Source: Streptomyces sp. APSN-46.1
GTDB taxonomy: Bacteria; Actinomycetota; Actinomycetes; Streptomycetales; Streptomycetaceae
Assembly (NCBI RefSeq): GCF_022815725.1
Contig: NZ_JALGRF010000005.1
Span: forward strand, 1-64,000
Direction: 5' to 3'
Length of the DNA: 64,000 nt
Made by a program: the position numbers and the translations under genes. Shown here piece by piece: positions 53,261 through 64,000 of the stretch. Positions within the stretch are counted from its first letter, which is position 1, and the number at the start of each line of letters is the position of its first letter. The notes under the pieces are model-generated. The model saw only the letters and a list, made by a program, of their open reading frames with translations, had not been told where the DNA came from and did no database searches.

Positions 53261-54312
53261 GAATGTCCCTTCGTCGTCGAACGGTTCTCAGACGGTGCGG
53301 ATGTCTGTGACGTCTGTGGTGCGTCGGTCCCCGGCTCGCTGTCCGGGGTGAACCACGGCAGGACCGCCGTGGAGGCCTGGGGGGACTCCGCCGGCCGCCC
53401 CGAGCGGGGCGGCGGCGCTGATCCCCGTACCGCCGGGACCCTCGGCCGGACCCGGTCCACGACGGCCATGCCGGCCCGGAAGAGGGCGGCCGGGATCACC
53501 ACCAGGAGCAGGCCCCAGAACAGCAGCACCCCGTACGGGCGGTCCACGCCCCAGGGCTGGCCGGCCACGACCTTGTCGCCGTACTTGAGGGAGATCGTGT
53601 AGTCCCCGTGGGCGCCCGCGGACAGGGTCACGTCCAGCTCGATCTCCGCCTTGCCGCCCGGCGGGATGGTGCCCTTCCAGCGGACCTCCTCCCACACGGG
53701 GGCGAAGACGCCGTGCGCGGTGCCGAGCTGGAAGACCGGGTCCTTGACCGGCGCGGAGCCGAGGTTCCCGACGGTGGCCGTGAACTTCCGGCTGGGCGGG
53801 GCGCCGAACCAGGTCAGCACCCCGTCGTCGCCCACCAGCCGGACCCCGGTGAGCATCGCGAGGCGGGCCGTGCCGCTCTCCGCGGGCAGCTCGGCCACCG
53901 GGTGGTCGGTGATCTTGATCGGGGCCGCGACCGTGGACTGGTCTCCGTTGACGGAGGTGACGTTCACGACGCAGGGGCAGGGCTTGGGCGGGGCCACGAC
54001 CGGCAGCCGGGCGGCGAAACGCCCGTCGTCGGCGACCGCGACCGCGACGCCGTCGGCGTTGGCGCAGCTGTTGGTGCCGCCGATCATGTTCTGGCCACAG
54101 ACCAGCAGCATCACCAGGGTCTTGGCCGGCCAGCCGGTGCCCGTGACGCTGATCTCGGTGCCCTTGGCCGCCTCCTTGAGGGAGAGCTCCACCGCCGGCT
54201 CGGCCTCCTCGGCGGCGGCCGCGGCCGGGGCCGCCGGGAACAGCGCCAGGGCGCACGCCGCCAGCACCGCCGCCAGGAGCGATCCCGTCCTTCCGCGGAC
54301 CGTGGCGCTCAC
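53257..54312 (-). CDS. Secreted, C-terminally membrane-anchored protein of the surface operon
   Basis: 351 residues, GTG 54312 coupled to the preceding stop. Signal peptide (VSATVRGRTGSLLAAVLAAC to about 36). The ectodomain has conserved Cys (LVCGQNMIGGTNSC, CPCVVNVTSVNGD) and a later CARDB-like segment (RKFTATVGNLGSAPVKDPVF, IPPGGKAEIELDV). A membrane segment (YGVLLFWGLLLVVIPAALF, about 265) leads to a disordered cytoplasmic tail. No enzyme motif. Third gene of the operon. Confidence 0.85.
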   Translation of the reverse strand: MSATVRGRTGSLLAAVLAACALALFPAAPAAAAAEEAEPAVELSLKEAAKGTEISVTGTGWPAKTLVMLLVCGQNMIGGTNSCANADGVAVAVADDGRFAARLPVVAPPKPCPCVVNVTSVNGDQSTVAAPIKITDHPVAELPAESGTARLAMLTGVRLVGDDGVLTWFGAPPSRKFTATVGNLGSAPVKDPVFQLGTAHGVFAPVWEEVRWKGTIPPGGKAEIELDVTLSAGAHGDYTISLKYGDKVVAGQPWGVDRPYGVLLFWGLLLVVIPAALFRAGMAVVDRVRPRVPAVRGSAPPPRSGRPAESPQASTAVLPWFTPDSEPGTDAPQTSQTSAPSENRSTTKGHS

Positions 54313-55391
54313 CTGGCTGCTCCCGTCAACTCGTGTTCCGATGCCTGGGCCTGTGCGGATACGGGCGCCTGGTTCTGGTCCGTCGGCGGCTCGCGCCGGG
54401 TGCGCCGGGTGCGTACGAGGAGCAGCGCGGCCCCCGTCGTCGCGCCGAGGGCGGCCAGCCCGGCGCCCGTCGCGCCGGCGATTCCCCAGGGCACGCACCA
54501 CACGGAGGCGCCGGCCGTGGCCCGGGCGCCGCCGGGGGCGGTGACGGTGAGGATGAGATCGACCTTGTCGAACACCGGCGCTCCGGGCCAGGGCTCGGTC
54601 AGCTCGACCCGCTGGCCCGGCAGGAGTTCCACCGGCAGGGCGCGGGCGCCGCGACCCGGGACCTCGCCGAACCGGCCCTTCGCGCGGATCGCCAGCTCGG
54701 GGGCCAGGGCCACGTTGCCCCGGTTGACCAGGGTGTACGCGACGACCCGGCCCGCGCCCTCGCCGCGTACGGCCACGTCCTCGACGGTGAGGGCGGCCAA
54801 CGTGGGGCCGCTGACGCGCAGGTGGACCCGTACTCCCACCTCACGGCCGGCCTCGGTGGCGACCACGGCGGCCGGGTGGTCCCCGGGCGGGGACGCGGGC
54901 GGCACGGTGACGGTGAAGGGGACCACCGCGCGGGTGCGGGGCGGGATGGTGACCGTGGCGCCGCCGCCGAAGCTGATCCAGGAGCCGGCTCCCGCGGCCG
55001 CTGGCGTGGCCGGGGCCGGGGGCGTGTCCGGGGGCGTGGCCGGGCGCACCGCGAAGGCGCCGTCCGGCGTGTTGTAGGCGTCGGCCCCGCGCAGTGTGAC
55101 GGTGTGCTCCTGGTCGGTGGTGTTGGCCAGGGCGAGCCGGTCCTCCAGGACGGTGCCGGGGGTGCCGGCCATGTAGTAATACGGTCGCGTGTAATACGGT
55201 CGCGTGGAGTACGGGCGGGCGGCGGCGCCGGCGCGCCCGGAGACGGGTTCGGCGGTCCAGCCGGGCTCGTCGGACGCGGCGGCAGCGGAGGCGGTAGCGG
55301 CGGAGGCGGCCGTCACTATCGGGACGGCGTGGAGTGCGGCGGCCGCGAGGAGCGGCACGCCGAGACGGGTGAACGCGTGGAGCACGGGCAT
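54309..55391 (-). CDS. DUF916/WxL-peptidoglycan-domain-like membrane protein
   Basis: 360 residues from ATG 55391; its stop is coupled to the next start. Signal peptide, then a Tyr/Arg repeat (RPYSTRPYYTRPYYY) encoded by repeated CGCGACCGTATTAC. The ectodomain (about 75-300) resembles the DUF916 family (GTVLEDRLALANTTDQEHTV, VTIPPRTRAVVPFTVTVPP). One membrane segment (GAGLAALGATTGAALLL) and a cytoplasmic tail end it. In Firmicutes, DUF916 proteins partner WxL surface proteins. Function here is inferred only. Confidence 0.82.
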   Translation of the reverse strand: MPVLHAFTRLGVPLLAAAALHAVPIVTAASAATASAAAASDEPGWTAEPVSGRAGAAARPYSTRPYYTRPYYYMAGTPGTVLEDRLALANTTDQEHTVTLRGADAYNTPDGAFAVRPATPPDTPPAPATPAAAGAGSWISFGGGATVTIPPRTRAVVPFTVTVPPASPPGDHPAAVVATEAGREVGVRVHLRVSGPTLAALTVEDVAVRGEGAGRVVAYTLVNRGNVALAPELAIRAKGRFGEVPGRGARALPVELLPGQRVELTEPWPGAPVFDKVDLILTVTAPGGARATAGASVWCVPWGIAGATGAGLAALGATTGAALLLVRTRRTRREPPTDQNQAPVSAQAQASEHELTGAAR

Positions 55392-55408
55392 GGCCGGGGG
55401 CGCTCCGT

Positions 55409-56083
55409 TCAGGACCGGGCCCGCCGGCCGCGCCGGGTCAGCCAGAGCACGCCCGCGGCGCCGGCGAGCACCACGGTGGCGCCGAGGGTGCCGAGGGCGA
55501 GGGCGGAGTCGGTGGGTCCGGTCTGCGGAAGGGTCTCGGAGCCCCCGGGCGGCGTCTCCTTCGCGGCGCCGCCGGCCGCGGTGACGTCCAGTTCCAGGGC
55601 GGGCTTCGGGCTGTTGCCGGGGGTGCAGGTGGTGGTGGTCCCCAGCGCCTTGATGGTAAGCACGCCCGCGGTGAAGGTGACCTTGCCACTCTTCTTCGGG
55701 GTGTAGGTGCCCGAGAGATCGGTGATCTTGATGGGGGTGTTGGCGGGCGCGGCCTCGGGGTTGGGCGGCCCGGAGACCGGGACCGTGGCCTTCTCCGCGC
55801 CGCCCACCTGGATGACGGCGCTGGGGCTCATCGCGCCCTTGCCGAGTTCGACGGGGCTGGACGACACGCCCTTCTGGAAGGCCATCGTCAGCTTGTACCC
55901 GTCGCCTTCCTTGACGGCCTTGATGTCGATGGGCGAGACCGCCGACTTGTCGCCGATGGGGGTGACGCAGTTGTACTCGACGTCGACCACGGTGGCGTGG
56001 GCTGCGGGGGCGGCCAGCAGTACCGCCGATCCGGCCAGCGCAGAGGCCAGCGCGAGTGCGGTGGAGCGTTTCCGGTTGGACAC
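55409..56083 (-). CDS. Sortase-anchored surface protein with LPQTG signal
   Basis: 224 residues from GTG 56083 (GAGGGG about 9 nt upstream; an ATG at 56107 is less likely). Signal peptide cleaved near AAHATVV. A single beta domain (about 30-170, YNCVTPIGDKSAVSPIDI, two Cys: YNC and TTTTCTPGN) is homologous to the second domain of the LAETG protein. LPQTG at about 185-189 is followed by a membrane segment and RRGRRARS tail. First gene of the four-gene operon. Confidence 0.88.
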   Translation of the reverse strand: MSNRKRSTALALASALAGSAVLLAAPAAHATVVDVEYNCVTPIGDKSAVSPIDIKAVKEGDGYKLTMAFQKGVSSSPVELGKGAMSPSAVIQVGGAEKATVPVSGPPNPEAAPANTPIKITDLSGTYTPKKSGKVTFTAGVLTIKALGTTTTCTPGNSPKPALELDVTAAGGAAKETPPGGSETLPQTGPTDSALALGTLGATVVLAGAAGVLWLTRRGRRARS

Positions 56084-56272
56084 CTTCGTCTTCCCCTCGG
56101 GCCACAAGTTACTGACGACACATCAGATTGGTGGCTCAAGGTACGCCCGGGACCTTACGGAGGGAAGACACAGAACAGGCCCGGATCCACGGCCTGTCGG
56201 CCGCCCGGATTCAGGCCATGTCCGTGTGTGTCGGGGGTCGTCGGGGGATCGTCGGGGGGCGTCGGGGGCCCT

Positions 56273-57454
56273 TCAGGCGGCGCGGACCCCGCGCTGCCAG
56301 ACGGCGGAGACGAGCGGGACGCCGGGGCGGTAGGCGAGGTGGACATGGCTCGGGGCATCGAGGAGGGCCAGGTCGGCACGGGCTCCGGGGGTCACGACGC
56401 CCACGTCGGCGCGGCGCAGGGCGCGGGCACCGCCGGCGGTGGCGGACCACAGGGCCTCGTCGGGGGTCATGCCCATGTCCCGGACGGCGAGCGCGACGCA
56501 GAACGGCATGGAACTCGTATACGAGGAGCCGGGGTTGCAGTCGGTGGACAGCGCGACGGTGACGCCCGCGTCGAGCAGGCGGCGGGCGTCGGGCCACTGG
56601 GCGCGGGTGGAGAACTCGGCGCCGGGGAGCAGGGTGGCGACGGTGGTCGCGGCTGCCTGGGCGAGGGCGTCCACGTCGGCGTCGGTGAGGTGGGTGCAGT
56701 GGTCGGCGGAGGCGGCTTCCAGCTCCACGGCGAGCTGGACGCCCGGGCCGTACGAGAGCTGGTTGGCGTGCACGCGCGGGATCAGCCCGGCGGCGGCGCC
56801 GGCGGTGAGGATCGCGCGGGCCTGCTCCCCGTCGAAGGCGCCCTTCTCGCAGAACACGTCCACCCAGCGGGCGTACGGGGCGCAGGCGGCCAGCATCTCG
56901 CCGGTGACCAGGTCCACGTACCCGGCGGGGTCCTCGGCGTAGTCGGGGGACACGATGTGAGCACCGAGGTAGGTGACCTCCTCGGTGTGCGCGGCGGCGA
57001 TGCGCAGCGCGCGGGCCTCGTCGGCGACGGTGAGGCCGTAGCCGGACTTGGTTTCAAAGGTGGTGGTGCCCTGGCGGCGGGCCTCGTCGAGGTGGCGCAC
57101 CAGGTTGGCTTCGAGCTCGGCGTCGGTGGCGGCGCGGGTGGCGGCGACGGTGGTGCGGATGCCGCCGGCGGAGTAGCTGCGGCCGGACATCCGGGCGTTG
57201 AACTCGGCGGTGCGGTCGCCGGCGAAGACCAGGTGCGAGTGGGAGTCGACGAAGCCGGGGATCAGGGCCCGGCCCTGGGCGTCGTACGCCGTGTCGGCGG
57301 CCGGGGCCGTGTCGGCGGGGCCGACCCAGGCGATGCGGTCGCCGTCGATGACCACGGCCGCGTTCTCGACCAGGCCGAGGGGGCCGCCGTCGCCGAGGGC
57401 GGGGTCGTTGGTGACGAGGCTGCCGATGTTGGTGATGACGGTGGTGGTGGTCAT
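56273..57454 (-). CDS. hutI: Imidazolonepropionase
   Basis: 393 residues. It hydrolyses imidazolone propionate to N-formimino-L-glutamate in histidine breakdown. Amidohydrolase metal ligands: [16 protein letters not shown] (HxH), the His of [25 protein letters not shown] and Asp in [31 protein letters not shown] is also diagnostic. Last gene of the hut operon, separated from hutF by 141 bp that contain an interspersed repeat. Confidence 0.96.
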   Translation of the reverse strand: MTTTTVITNIGSLVTNDPALGDGGPLGLVENAAVVIDGDRIAWVGPADTAPAADTAYDAQGRALIPGFVDSHSHLVFAGDRTAEFNARMSGRSYSAGGIRTTVAATRAATDAELEANLVRHLDEARRQGTTTFETKSGYGLTVADEARALRIAAAHTEEVTYLGAHIVSPDYAEDPAGYVDLVTGEMLAACAPYARWVDVFCEKGAFDGEQARAILTAGAAAGLIPRVHANQLSYGPGVQLAVELEAASADHCTHLTDADVDALAQAAATTVATLLPGAEFSTRAQWPDARRLLDAGVTVALSTDCNPGSSYTSSMPFCVALAVRDMGMTPDEALWSATAGGARALRRADVGVVTPGARADLALLDAPSHVHLAYRPGVPLVSAVWQRGVRAA

Positions 57455-57503
57455 GGGTTCCTCTCAGGGAACTGGGGCTCCGCCCCAGACCCCGCGCAAG
57501 ATC

Positions 57504-57525
57504 CAGCCTCGCCGGCGTTTGAGGC
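57504..57525 (-). repeat. Interspersed repeat copy between hutF and hutI
   Basis: One unit with GCCTCGCCGGCGTTTGAGGC, embedded in GC-rich inverted segments (CTGGGGCTCCGCCCCAG near 57464-57488, GGGGCTCCGCCCC type). The hairpins could partly uncouple hutI expression from hutF. Confidence 0.75.
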
Positions 57526-57595
57526 GCGGGGTCCGGGGCGGAGCCCCGGTTTCGGGAAGGGGCGGGGTGGGGAAGGCCCGCCGCAGGCGCCCCGG

Positions 57596-58954
57596 TCAGG
57601 AGCGGACGGCGGCGATGGACTCGGCGAGGGCCGACGGGACGTCGCCGACCAGGGTGTGGTGGCCGTCGCGGACGATGTGGCGACCGCCGACCACCGTGTG
57701 ACGGACGTCCGCAGCCGAGGCCGCGAACACCGCCGTCTCGGCGCCCAGGCGGGGCGGCGGACCGGCCGTCCTGACGGAGTCCAGCGCGATCGTGGTGAAG
57801 TCCGCGAGCACACCCGGCTCCAGGCGGCCCGCGTCGGGCCGCCCGAGGGCCGCGTGGCCGTCGGCGGTGGCGGCCGTGAGCAGCTCGTTCGCCGTCCAGT
57901 GGCCGCGGGTCCGGCTGCGCAGGCGCTCGTTGAGCTCCATCGCGCGGGCCTCTTCGAGCAGGTCGATCACCGCGTGGCTGTCGCTGCCGAGCGAGAGCGG
58001 GCTGCCCGCCTGCTGGAGCCGGCCGGCCGGGCCGATGCCGTCGGCCAGGTCGCGCTCGGTGGTCGGGCACATGCAGGTGCCGGTGGTGGTGCCGCCGAGG
58101 AGCGCGATGTCGGCGTCGGTGAGGTGCGTGTTGTGGACGCCGGTGGTGCGCGGGCCGAGCACGCCGTGGTCGGCGAGGAGCTGGGTCGGGGTGCGGCCGT
58201 GGGCGTCCTGGCAGGCGTCGTTCTCGGCGGTCTGCTCGGAGAGGTGCACGTGCAGGGGCACCTGCCGCTCCTCGGCCCAGCGGGCGACGGTGGCCAACTG
58301 GTCGGCGGGCACGGCACGTACCGAGTGGATCGCGGCGCCGATCAGGGCGTGCTCGCGGGGCTTCAGCCCCGAGACGCGCTCGGCCCATGCCTCGGCGGTG
58401 CCGTCGGAGAAGCGCTGCTGGTGGGGGTTGGGGGCCTGGCCACTGTGCGCATTCAAGATTCCCGCCGAGAGGTAGGCGGTGTCGAGGAGGGTGATCCGGA
58501 TGCCGGCCGCGGCGGCCGCCTCGATCAGGGCCTCGCCCATGGCGTTCGGGTCGGCGTACGGGGTGCCGCCGGGCGCGTGGTGGACGTAGTGGAACTCGCC
58601 GACGTTGGTGATGCCGGCCAGCGCCATCTCCGCGTACACGGCGCGGGCCAGCGCGAAGTACGTGTCGGGGGTGAGGTTCTGGGCGACGTTGTACATGACG
58701 TCGCGCCAGGTCCAGAAGGTGCCGCTGCCGACCTGGACGACGGAGCGCAAGGCCCGGTGGAAGGCGTGGGAGTGCGCGTTGGCCAGGCCGGGAAGCGTCA
58801 GGCCGCGCAGCACCTCCGCGCCCGGGGGCGGGGCGTCCACCCCGGTCCGCACCGCGGCGATCCGCCCGTCGGCGGACACCTCCAGGGCAACGCCCGGCTC
58901 GACATGGGTGCCGAGCCAGGCGTGCTCCAGCCAGTACGTCGTCGTCAGCGGCAC
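57596..58954 (-). CDS. hutF: Formimidoylglutamate deiminase
   Basis: 452 residues. It converts N-formimino-glutamate to N-formyl-glutamate and ammonia. Metal and substrate residues of the ATZ/TRZ-like amidohydrolase family: PGLANAHSHAFHRALRS (HxH), VPLHVHLSEQTAENDAC, GVHNTHLTDADI and SLGSDSHAVIDLLEEAR. Its start overlaps the end of the M20 hydrolase by 10 bp. Presence of hutF indicates the formylglutamate branch of histidine catabolism. Confidence 0.94.
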   Translation of the reverse strand: MPLTTTYWLEHAWLGTHVEPGVALEVSADGRIAAVRTGVDAPPPGAEVLRGLTLPGLANAHSHAFHRALRSVVQVGSGTFWTWRDVMYNVAQNLTPDTYFALARAVYAEMALAGITNVGEFHYVHHAPGGTPYADPNAMGEALIEAAAAAGIRITLLDTAYLSAGILNAHSGQAPNPHQQRFSDGTAEAWAERVSGLKPREHALIGAAIHSVRAVPADQLATVARWAEERQVPLHVHLSEQTAENDACQDAHGRTPTQLLADHGVLGPRTTGVHNTHLTDADIALLGGTTTGTCMCPTTERDLADGIGPAGRLQQAGSPLSLGSDSHAVIDLLEEARAMELNERLRSRTRGHWTANELLTAATADGHAALGRPDAGRLEPGVLADFTTIALDSVRTAGPPPRLGAETAVFAASAADVRHTVVGGRHIVRDGHHTLVGDVPSALAESIAAVRS

Positions 58955-60347
58955 GCGAGACCTTCCAGTACGTCGGCGAGGGCGAGGACGCCGGCCACGC
59001 AGTCGTCCTCGGCGGCGAACTCCCGCGGGGAGTGGGAGACGCCGGTGGGGTTCCGTACGAACAGCATCGCGGTCGGGACGGCGGCGGAGAGGATTCCGGC
59101 GTCGTGTCCCGCCCCGGTGCCGAGGACGGGGACGGCCCCGCCCAGGATCCGGTTCATCTCGTCGCGCAGGGCGTGTTCGAACTCGACGACCGGGGTGAAG
59201 GACTCCCGGACGATGGCGAGGTCGATCCCGTCCCGGTCGGCGCGCTCGCGGGCGGCCTTCTCGATGGCCGTGACCACGGTGTCGAGGGTGGCCTGGTCGG
59301 CGGCGCGGGAGTCGAGCCAGCCGCGCACCAGCGAGGGGATGGCGTTGACCCCGTTGGGCTCGACCGCGATCTTCCCGAAGGTGGCGACCGCCCCGGCGAG
59401 GGCCGCCTCGGCGCGGGCCGCGAGGACGGTCGCCGCGTACGTGAGCATCGGGTCACGGCGGTCGACCAGCCGGGTGGTGCCGGCGTGGTTGGCCTCGCCG
59501 TGGAAGTCGAACCGCCAGCGGCCGTGCGGCCAGATCGCGGACGCGATGCCGACGGAGTCCCCCGACAGGTCGAGGGCGCGGCCCTGTTCGACGTGGAGTT
59601 CCACGAAGGCGCCGATGCGGCCGAGGCGTTCGGGGTCGGCCCCGATGGCCTCGGGGTCGTACCCGGCGGCCTCCATGGCCTCGGGCAGGCTGATGCCGTC
59701 CGCGTCCCGGAGCGCGTACGCCTTCTCCTTGGTCAGCTGCCCCGCGGCGAGCCGGGAGCCGACGCAGGCCAGGCCGAACCGGGCTCCTTCCTCGTCACCG
59801 AAGTTGGTGATGGCCAGCGGCCTGGAGAACTCCGCGCCCCTCCTGCGGAGTTCGTCCAGGGCCGCGAAGGAGGACACCACCCCGAGGGGGCCGTCGAAGG
59901 CCCCGCCGTCGGGGACGGAGTCCAGGTGGGAGCCGGTGACGACGGCGTCGCCCGCGAGGGGGTCGCCGAGCCAGGCCCACTGGTTGCCGTTGCGGTCGGT
60001 CTCGTACGTGAGGCCGCGCGATTCCGCTTGCGCTTGGAACCAGGTCCGACAGTCGGCATCGGCCCCGGTCCAGGCGTAGCGGCGGTACCCGCCGGAGTCG
60101 GCGTTGCGGCCGATGGGCGCGAGGTCCGCCCACATGGCGTGGAACGAGCTGCTTTCTCCCCGCCCCGCCCTTTCTCCGTTTCTCCCCCAGCTCCGCTGGG
60201 AGGTACCCCCAGGGGCGGTGCCCCCGGACCCGCCGGGAAGGCCCACGGCTTCGCCGGGGCCATTCTCAGCCCCGCCGGCGTTTGAGGCGCGGGGGTCCGG
60301 GGGCAGAGCCCCCGGCAGCGGCGCCGCACCCGGGATGTCTGCCTCGC

Positions 60348-60351
<4 letters not shown>
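58945..60351 (-). CDS. M20-family amidohydrolase of the hut operon
   Basis: 468 residues as read from GTG 60351, coupled to the hutU stop (GTGA). M20 metal ligands: [42 protein letters not shown] and [11 protein letters not shown]. Relatives are called allantoate or N-carbamoyl-amino-acid hydrolases. Between HutU and HutF it may instead deformylate N-formylglutamate, since no HutG is present; that is inference. Residues about 11-66 are encoded by an interspersed repeat element and look unrelated to the domain, which begins near [11 protein letters not shown]. Confidence 0.88.
60182..60288. repeat. Composite interspersed repeat inside the M20 hydrolase reading frame
   Basis: Contains the CTCCCCCAGCTCCGCTGGGA element (60182-60203) and the 22-bp unit at 60267-60288. 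Matching pairs of elements occur in the non-coding gaps at 41034-41106 and 63541-63596. Here they lie within an open reading frame near its 5' end. Confidence 0.8.
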
Positions 60352-62012
<1,661 letters not shown>

Positions 62013-62116
62013 GGCGTTGCCTCCTCCGATGTTGGTCAATCCATTCACATCCTCTCCTCCTGAATAGATCCAGTCAACAGCTGCGCGCGGGCGCGCCGGA
62101 TGATTGGCTTTTCCGC

Positions 62117-63481
62117 ATGGCTGTCGAGACGCACACGGCGACGGACGCGGAGGGCGCCGCCGCGCGCCGGGACCTGGCCGTACGGGCCGCCGTCGAACAG
62201 GGTCTGGTGGGCGGGGCGGAGGGCTCGGAGCCGCTGGTCTGCCTGCTGGACGTGGCCGGGATCCAGGCCTCGGCGGCCGCCCTGGCCGGCGCGTTCGCGG
62301 CCGCGCTCCCGCCCGGCACCCCGGTACTGCACGCCTTCGCCGTGAAGGCCGCGCCCCTGGTGCCGGTGCTGCGGCTGCTGGCGGCGGCCGGGTTCGGCTG
62401 CGAGGTGGCGAGCCCCGGCGAGCTGGCGCTGGCCCGGGCGGCCGGGGTCGCGCCGGAGCGGACCGTGCTGGACTCCCCCGCCAAGACCCCGGCCGAGCTG
62501 CGCGAGGCGCTGGCGCTGGGCATCGCGGTCAACGCCGACAACCGGCAGGAGCTGGAGCGGCTCGACGCGCTCGTCGCCGCCGTCCCCACCGCGTCCCCGA
62601 TCGGGATCCGGATCAACCCGCAGACCGGGGCGGGGGCCATCGACGCCCTGTCCACGGCGACCGCCACCTCCAAATTCGGCGTCCCGCTGCGCGACCCGGG
62701 CGCCCGGGCCTGGCTGGTACGGGCCTTCGCCGAGCGCCCGTGGCTGACCCGGCTGCACACCCACTCGGGCTCGCAGGGCGTCCCGCTGCCGCTGATCGCG
62801 CAGGGCGTACGGGAACTGCACGCCCTGGCGGAGGAGATCAACGCGGCGGCCGGGGGGCGGCAGATCGACACCCTCGACATCGGCGGCGGCCTGCCGGTGA
62901 ACTTCGCCTCCGACGAGCAGACCCCGACGTACGCGGAGTACGTGGCGGCGCTGCGCGGGGCCGTGCCGGCCCTGTTCGACGGCTCGTACGGGCTGGTCAC
63001 GGAGTTCGGCCGGTCACTGCTGGCCAAGCACGGCCTGGTGCTCGCGCGGGTGGAGTACACGAAGACCACCGGCGGCCGCCCCATCGCCCTCACCCACGCC
63101 GGGGTCCAGCTGGCCACCCGCACCGTGTACGCCCCGGCGGCCTGGCCGGTGCGGATCCTCCCGTACGACGCCAAGGGCACCCCGAAGACGGGCACCCCCG
63201 TCCCCCAGGACATCGCGGGCCCGGCCTGCTTCGCGGGCGACCTGCTGGCCACGGCCCGGGAGCTGCCGGAGCTGTCGCCGGGCGACCTGATCGGCGTCCC
63301 GGACACGGGCGCGTACTTCTTCACGGCCCACTACGGCTACAACAGCCTCCCGCGCCCTGCGGTCCACGGCTTCCGGATCACCCCGGGGGGCGGAGTCCAC
63401 TTCACCCTGGCCCGCCCGGCGCAGTCCCCCGCGCAGATCGTGGCGGAGGCGGGCGGCGCCCTCCGCGACGCCCTGCTGTAG
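62117..63481 (+). CDS. Diaminopimelate decarboxylase-like PLP enzyme
   Basis: 454 residues. Fold-type III PLP enzyme: the Schiff-base Lys is in [14 protein letters not shown], followed by [17 protein letters not shown], the His in [10 protein letters not shown], the phosphate-binding [13 protein letters not shown], and [10 protein letters not shown] with a C-terminal [14 protein letters not shown]. It decarboxylates a diamino or basic amino acid; DAP is possible, but a stand-alone gene next to hut may use another substrate. Divergent from hutU, 104 bp apart. Confidence 0.88.
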   Translation: MAVETHTATDAEGAAARRDLAVRAAVEQGLVGGAEGSEPLVCLLDVAGIQASAAALAGAFAAALPPGTPVLHAFAVKAAPLVPVLRLLAAAGFGCEVASPGELALARAAGVAPERTVLDSPAKTPAELREALALGIAVNADNRQELERLDALVAAVPTASPIGIRINPQTGAGAIDALSTATATSKFGVPLRDPGARAWLVRAFAERPWLTRLHTHSGSQGVPLPLIAQGVRELHALAEEINAAAGGRQIDTLDIGGGLPVNFASDEQTPTYAEYVAALRGAVPALFDGSYGLVTEFGRSLLAKHGLVLARVEYTKTTGGRPIALTHAGVQLATRTVYAPAAWPVRILPYDAKGTPKTGTPVPQDIAGPACFAGDLLATARELPELSPGDLIGVPDTGAYFFTAHYGYNSLPRPAVHGFRITPGGGVHFTLARPAQSPAQIVAEAGGALRDALL

Positions 63482-63540
63482 CCGCTGCGCGGGGCCTTCT
63501 CCCCCCACCCTTACTCCGTTTCTCCCCCGGCTGAAAGATC

Positions 63541-63596
63541 CAGCCTCGCCGGCGTTTGAGGCGCTGGGGGCACCTCCCAGCGGTAGCTGGGGGAGG
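63541..63596. repeat. Interspersed repeat pair between convergent genes
   Basis: One 22-bp unit (63541-63562) and the CCTCCCAGCGGTAGCTGGGG hairpin element (63573-63596) lie between the decarboxylase and the TetR-type gene, likely serving as a terminator. Confidence 0.8.
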
Positions 63597-63633
63597 GTCT
63601 GGGGGCGAGCCCCCAGGAGGCCCCGCGCAGCGG

Positions 63634-64000
63634 CTACGGGTGGGCGGCAGACAGGGTCGCCGCGACCGCCGGGGCGAGCCCGGCCACGAGTTCGTCCGGG
63701 GTCAGGGCGGTCACCGCGGGGAGCCGCAGGAGGTAGCGGGTCAGGGCCAGACCCAGCAGCTGGGCCGCGACCAGGCCGGCCGCGCGGGCGGCCCGGTCGG
63801 GGCCGAGGGCCGCGACCAGCGCCGGGGCGACCTGGGTCGCGAACACCTCCCGCATCCGGGCCGCGCCCCGCTCGTTCGTCACCGCCGAGCGCAGCAGCAC
63901 CAGCAGGGCGTCATCGGCCGGATCGCCCTCCCACCGGTCCACGAAGTGCCGTACGAGGGCGGCGGGCAGCTCCCCGGCGGGCACGGCGCGCAGGTCGGGC
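63634..64000 (-). CDS. TetR/AcrR-type transcriptional regulator, C-terminal part
   Basis: About 122 residues are visible; the gene runs off the right edge, so the N-terminal HTH is not seen. The visible part is all-helical (LPAALVRHFVDRWEGDPADD, LLRSAVTNERGAARMREVF, AAQLLGLALTRYLLRL), matching the ligand-binding domain of actinobacterial TetR regulators. Its target is unknown. Confidence 0.8.
   Translation of the reverse strand, partial: PDLRAVPAGELPAALVRHFVDRWEGDPADDALLVLLRSAVTNERGAARMREVFATQVAPALVAALGPDRAARAAGLVAAQLLGLALTRYLLRLPAVTALTPDELVAGLAPAVAATLSAAHP

Overview
The window is chromosomal DNA from a Streptomyces-type actinomycete. The evidence is very high G+C with strongly GC-biased third codon positions, many GTG starts, GTGA/ATGA translational coupling, a sporulation whiB, F420 biosynthesis genes, and a gene order that, from memory, resembles the Streptomyces whiB/ahcY chromosomal core. 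The left edge is the promoter and leader region of an rRNA operon transcribed leftward out of the window; no rRNA or tRNA gene lies inside.

Layout. 1-424: rrn promoters and leader. 0.4-6.6 kb: SpoIIM-like and RDD membrane proteins, ahcY, a signal peptidase and a CDF metal transporter. 6.7-17.2 kb: mannose-sugar supply (manA, SIS-fold isomerase-like protein, phosphomannomutase) with DUF3499, a zincin-like protein, DUF5719 and a 1204-residue membrane glycosyltransferase. 17.3-21.1 kb: whiB, a cysteine dioxygenase-like gene behind a poly-cysteine leader peptide, and fbiA-fbiB. 21.1-24.6 kb: a DNA glycosylase, a peptidoglycan-recognition amidase and a TIGR03089 protein. 24.9-36 kb: five LytR-CpsA-Psr (LCP) genes interleaved with a glycosyltransferase, a thioesterase and a GDP-mannose pyrophosphorylase-like gene. 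36.1-37.9 kb: a small lower-GC island with a tyrosine integrase and an HTH protein. 38.2-51.8 kb: acyl-CoA dehydrogenase, UDP-sugar dehydrogenase, VOC protein, GT87-type mannosyltransferase, two M19 dipeptidase paralogues (one lacking its metal ligands), purE-purK, GtrA, a two-component system and a POT peptide transporter. 51.9-56.1 kb: a tightly coupled four-gene surface-protein operon with LPQTG and LAETG sorting signals. 56.3-62.0 kb: a histidine-utilisation operon (hutU, M20 hydrolase, hutF, hutI). 62.1-64 kb: a DAP-decarboxylase-like gene and the end of a TetR-type regulator.

How it fits together. ManA, phosphomannomutase and the ManC-like enzyme can supply GDP-mannose. The glycosyltransferases can build glycans, and the LCP proteins could attach glycopolymers to peptidoglycan, so much of the window concerns the cell envelope. 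The hut operon converts urocanate to formylglutamate and probably on to glutamate.

The most interesting items are the Cys-rich leader upstream of the cysteine dioxygenase (possible translation-dependent attenuation with the opposite of the expected metabolic logic), the WxL-like sorted surface operon, the M19 pseudoenzyme next to its intact paralogue, and an interspersed 20-22 bp repeat family. One copy of that repeat is read in frame as an N-terminal extension of the hut-operon M20 hydrolase.
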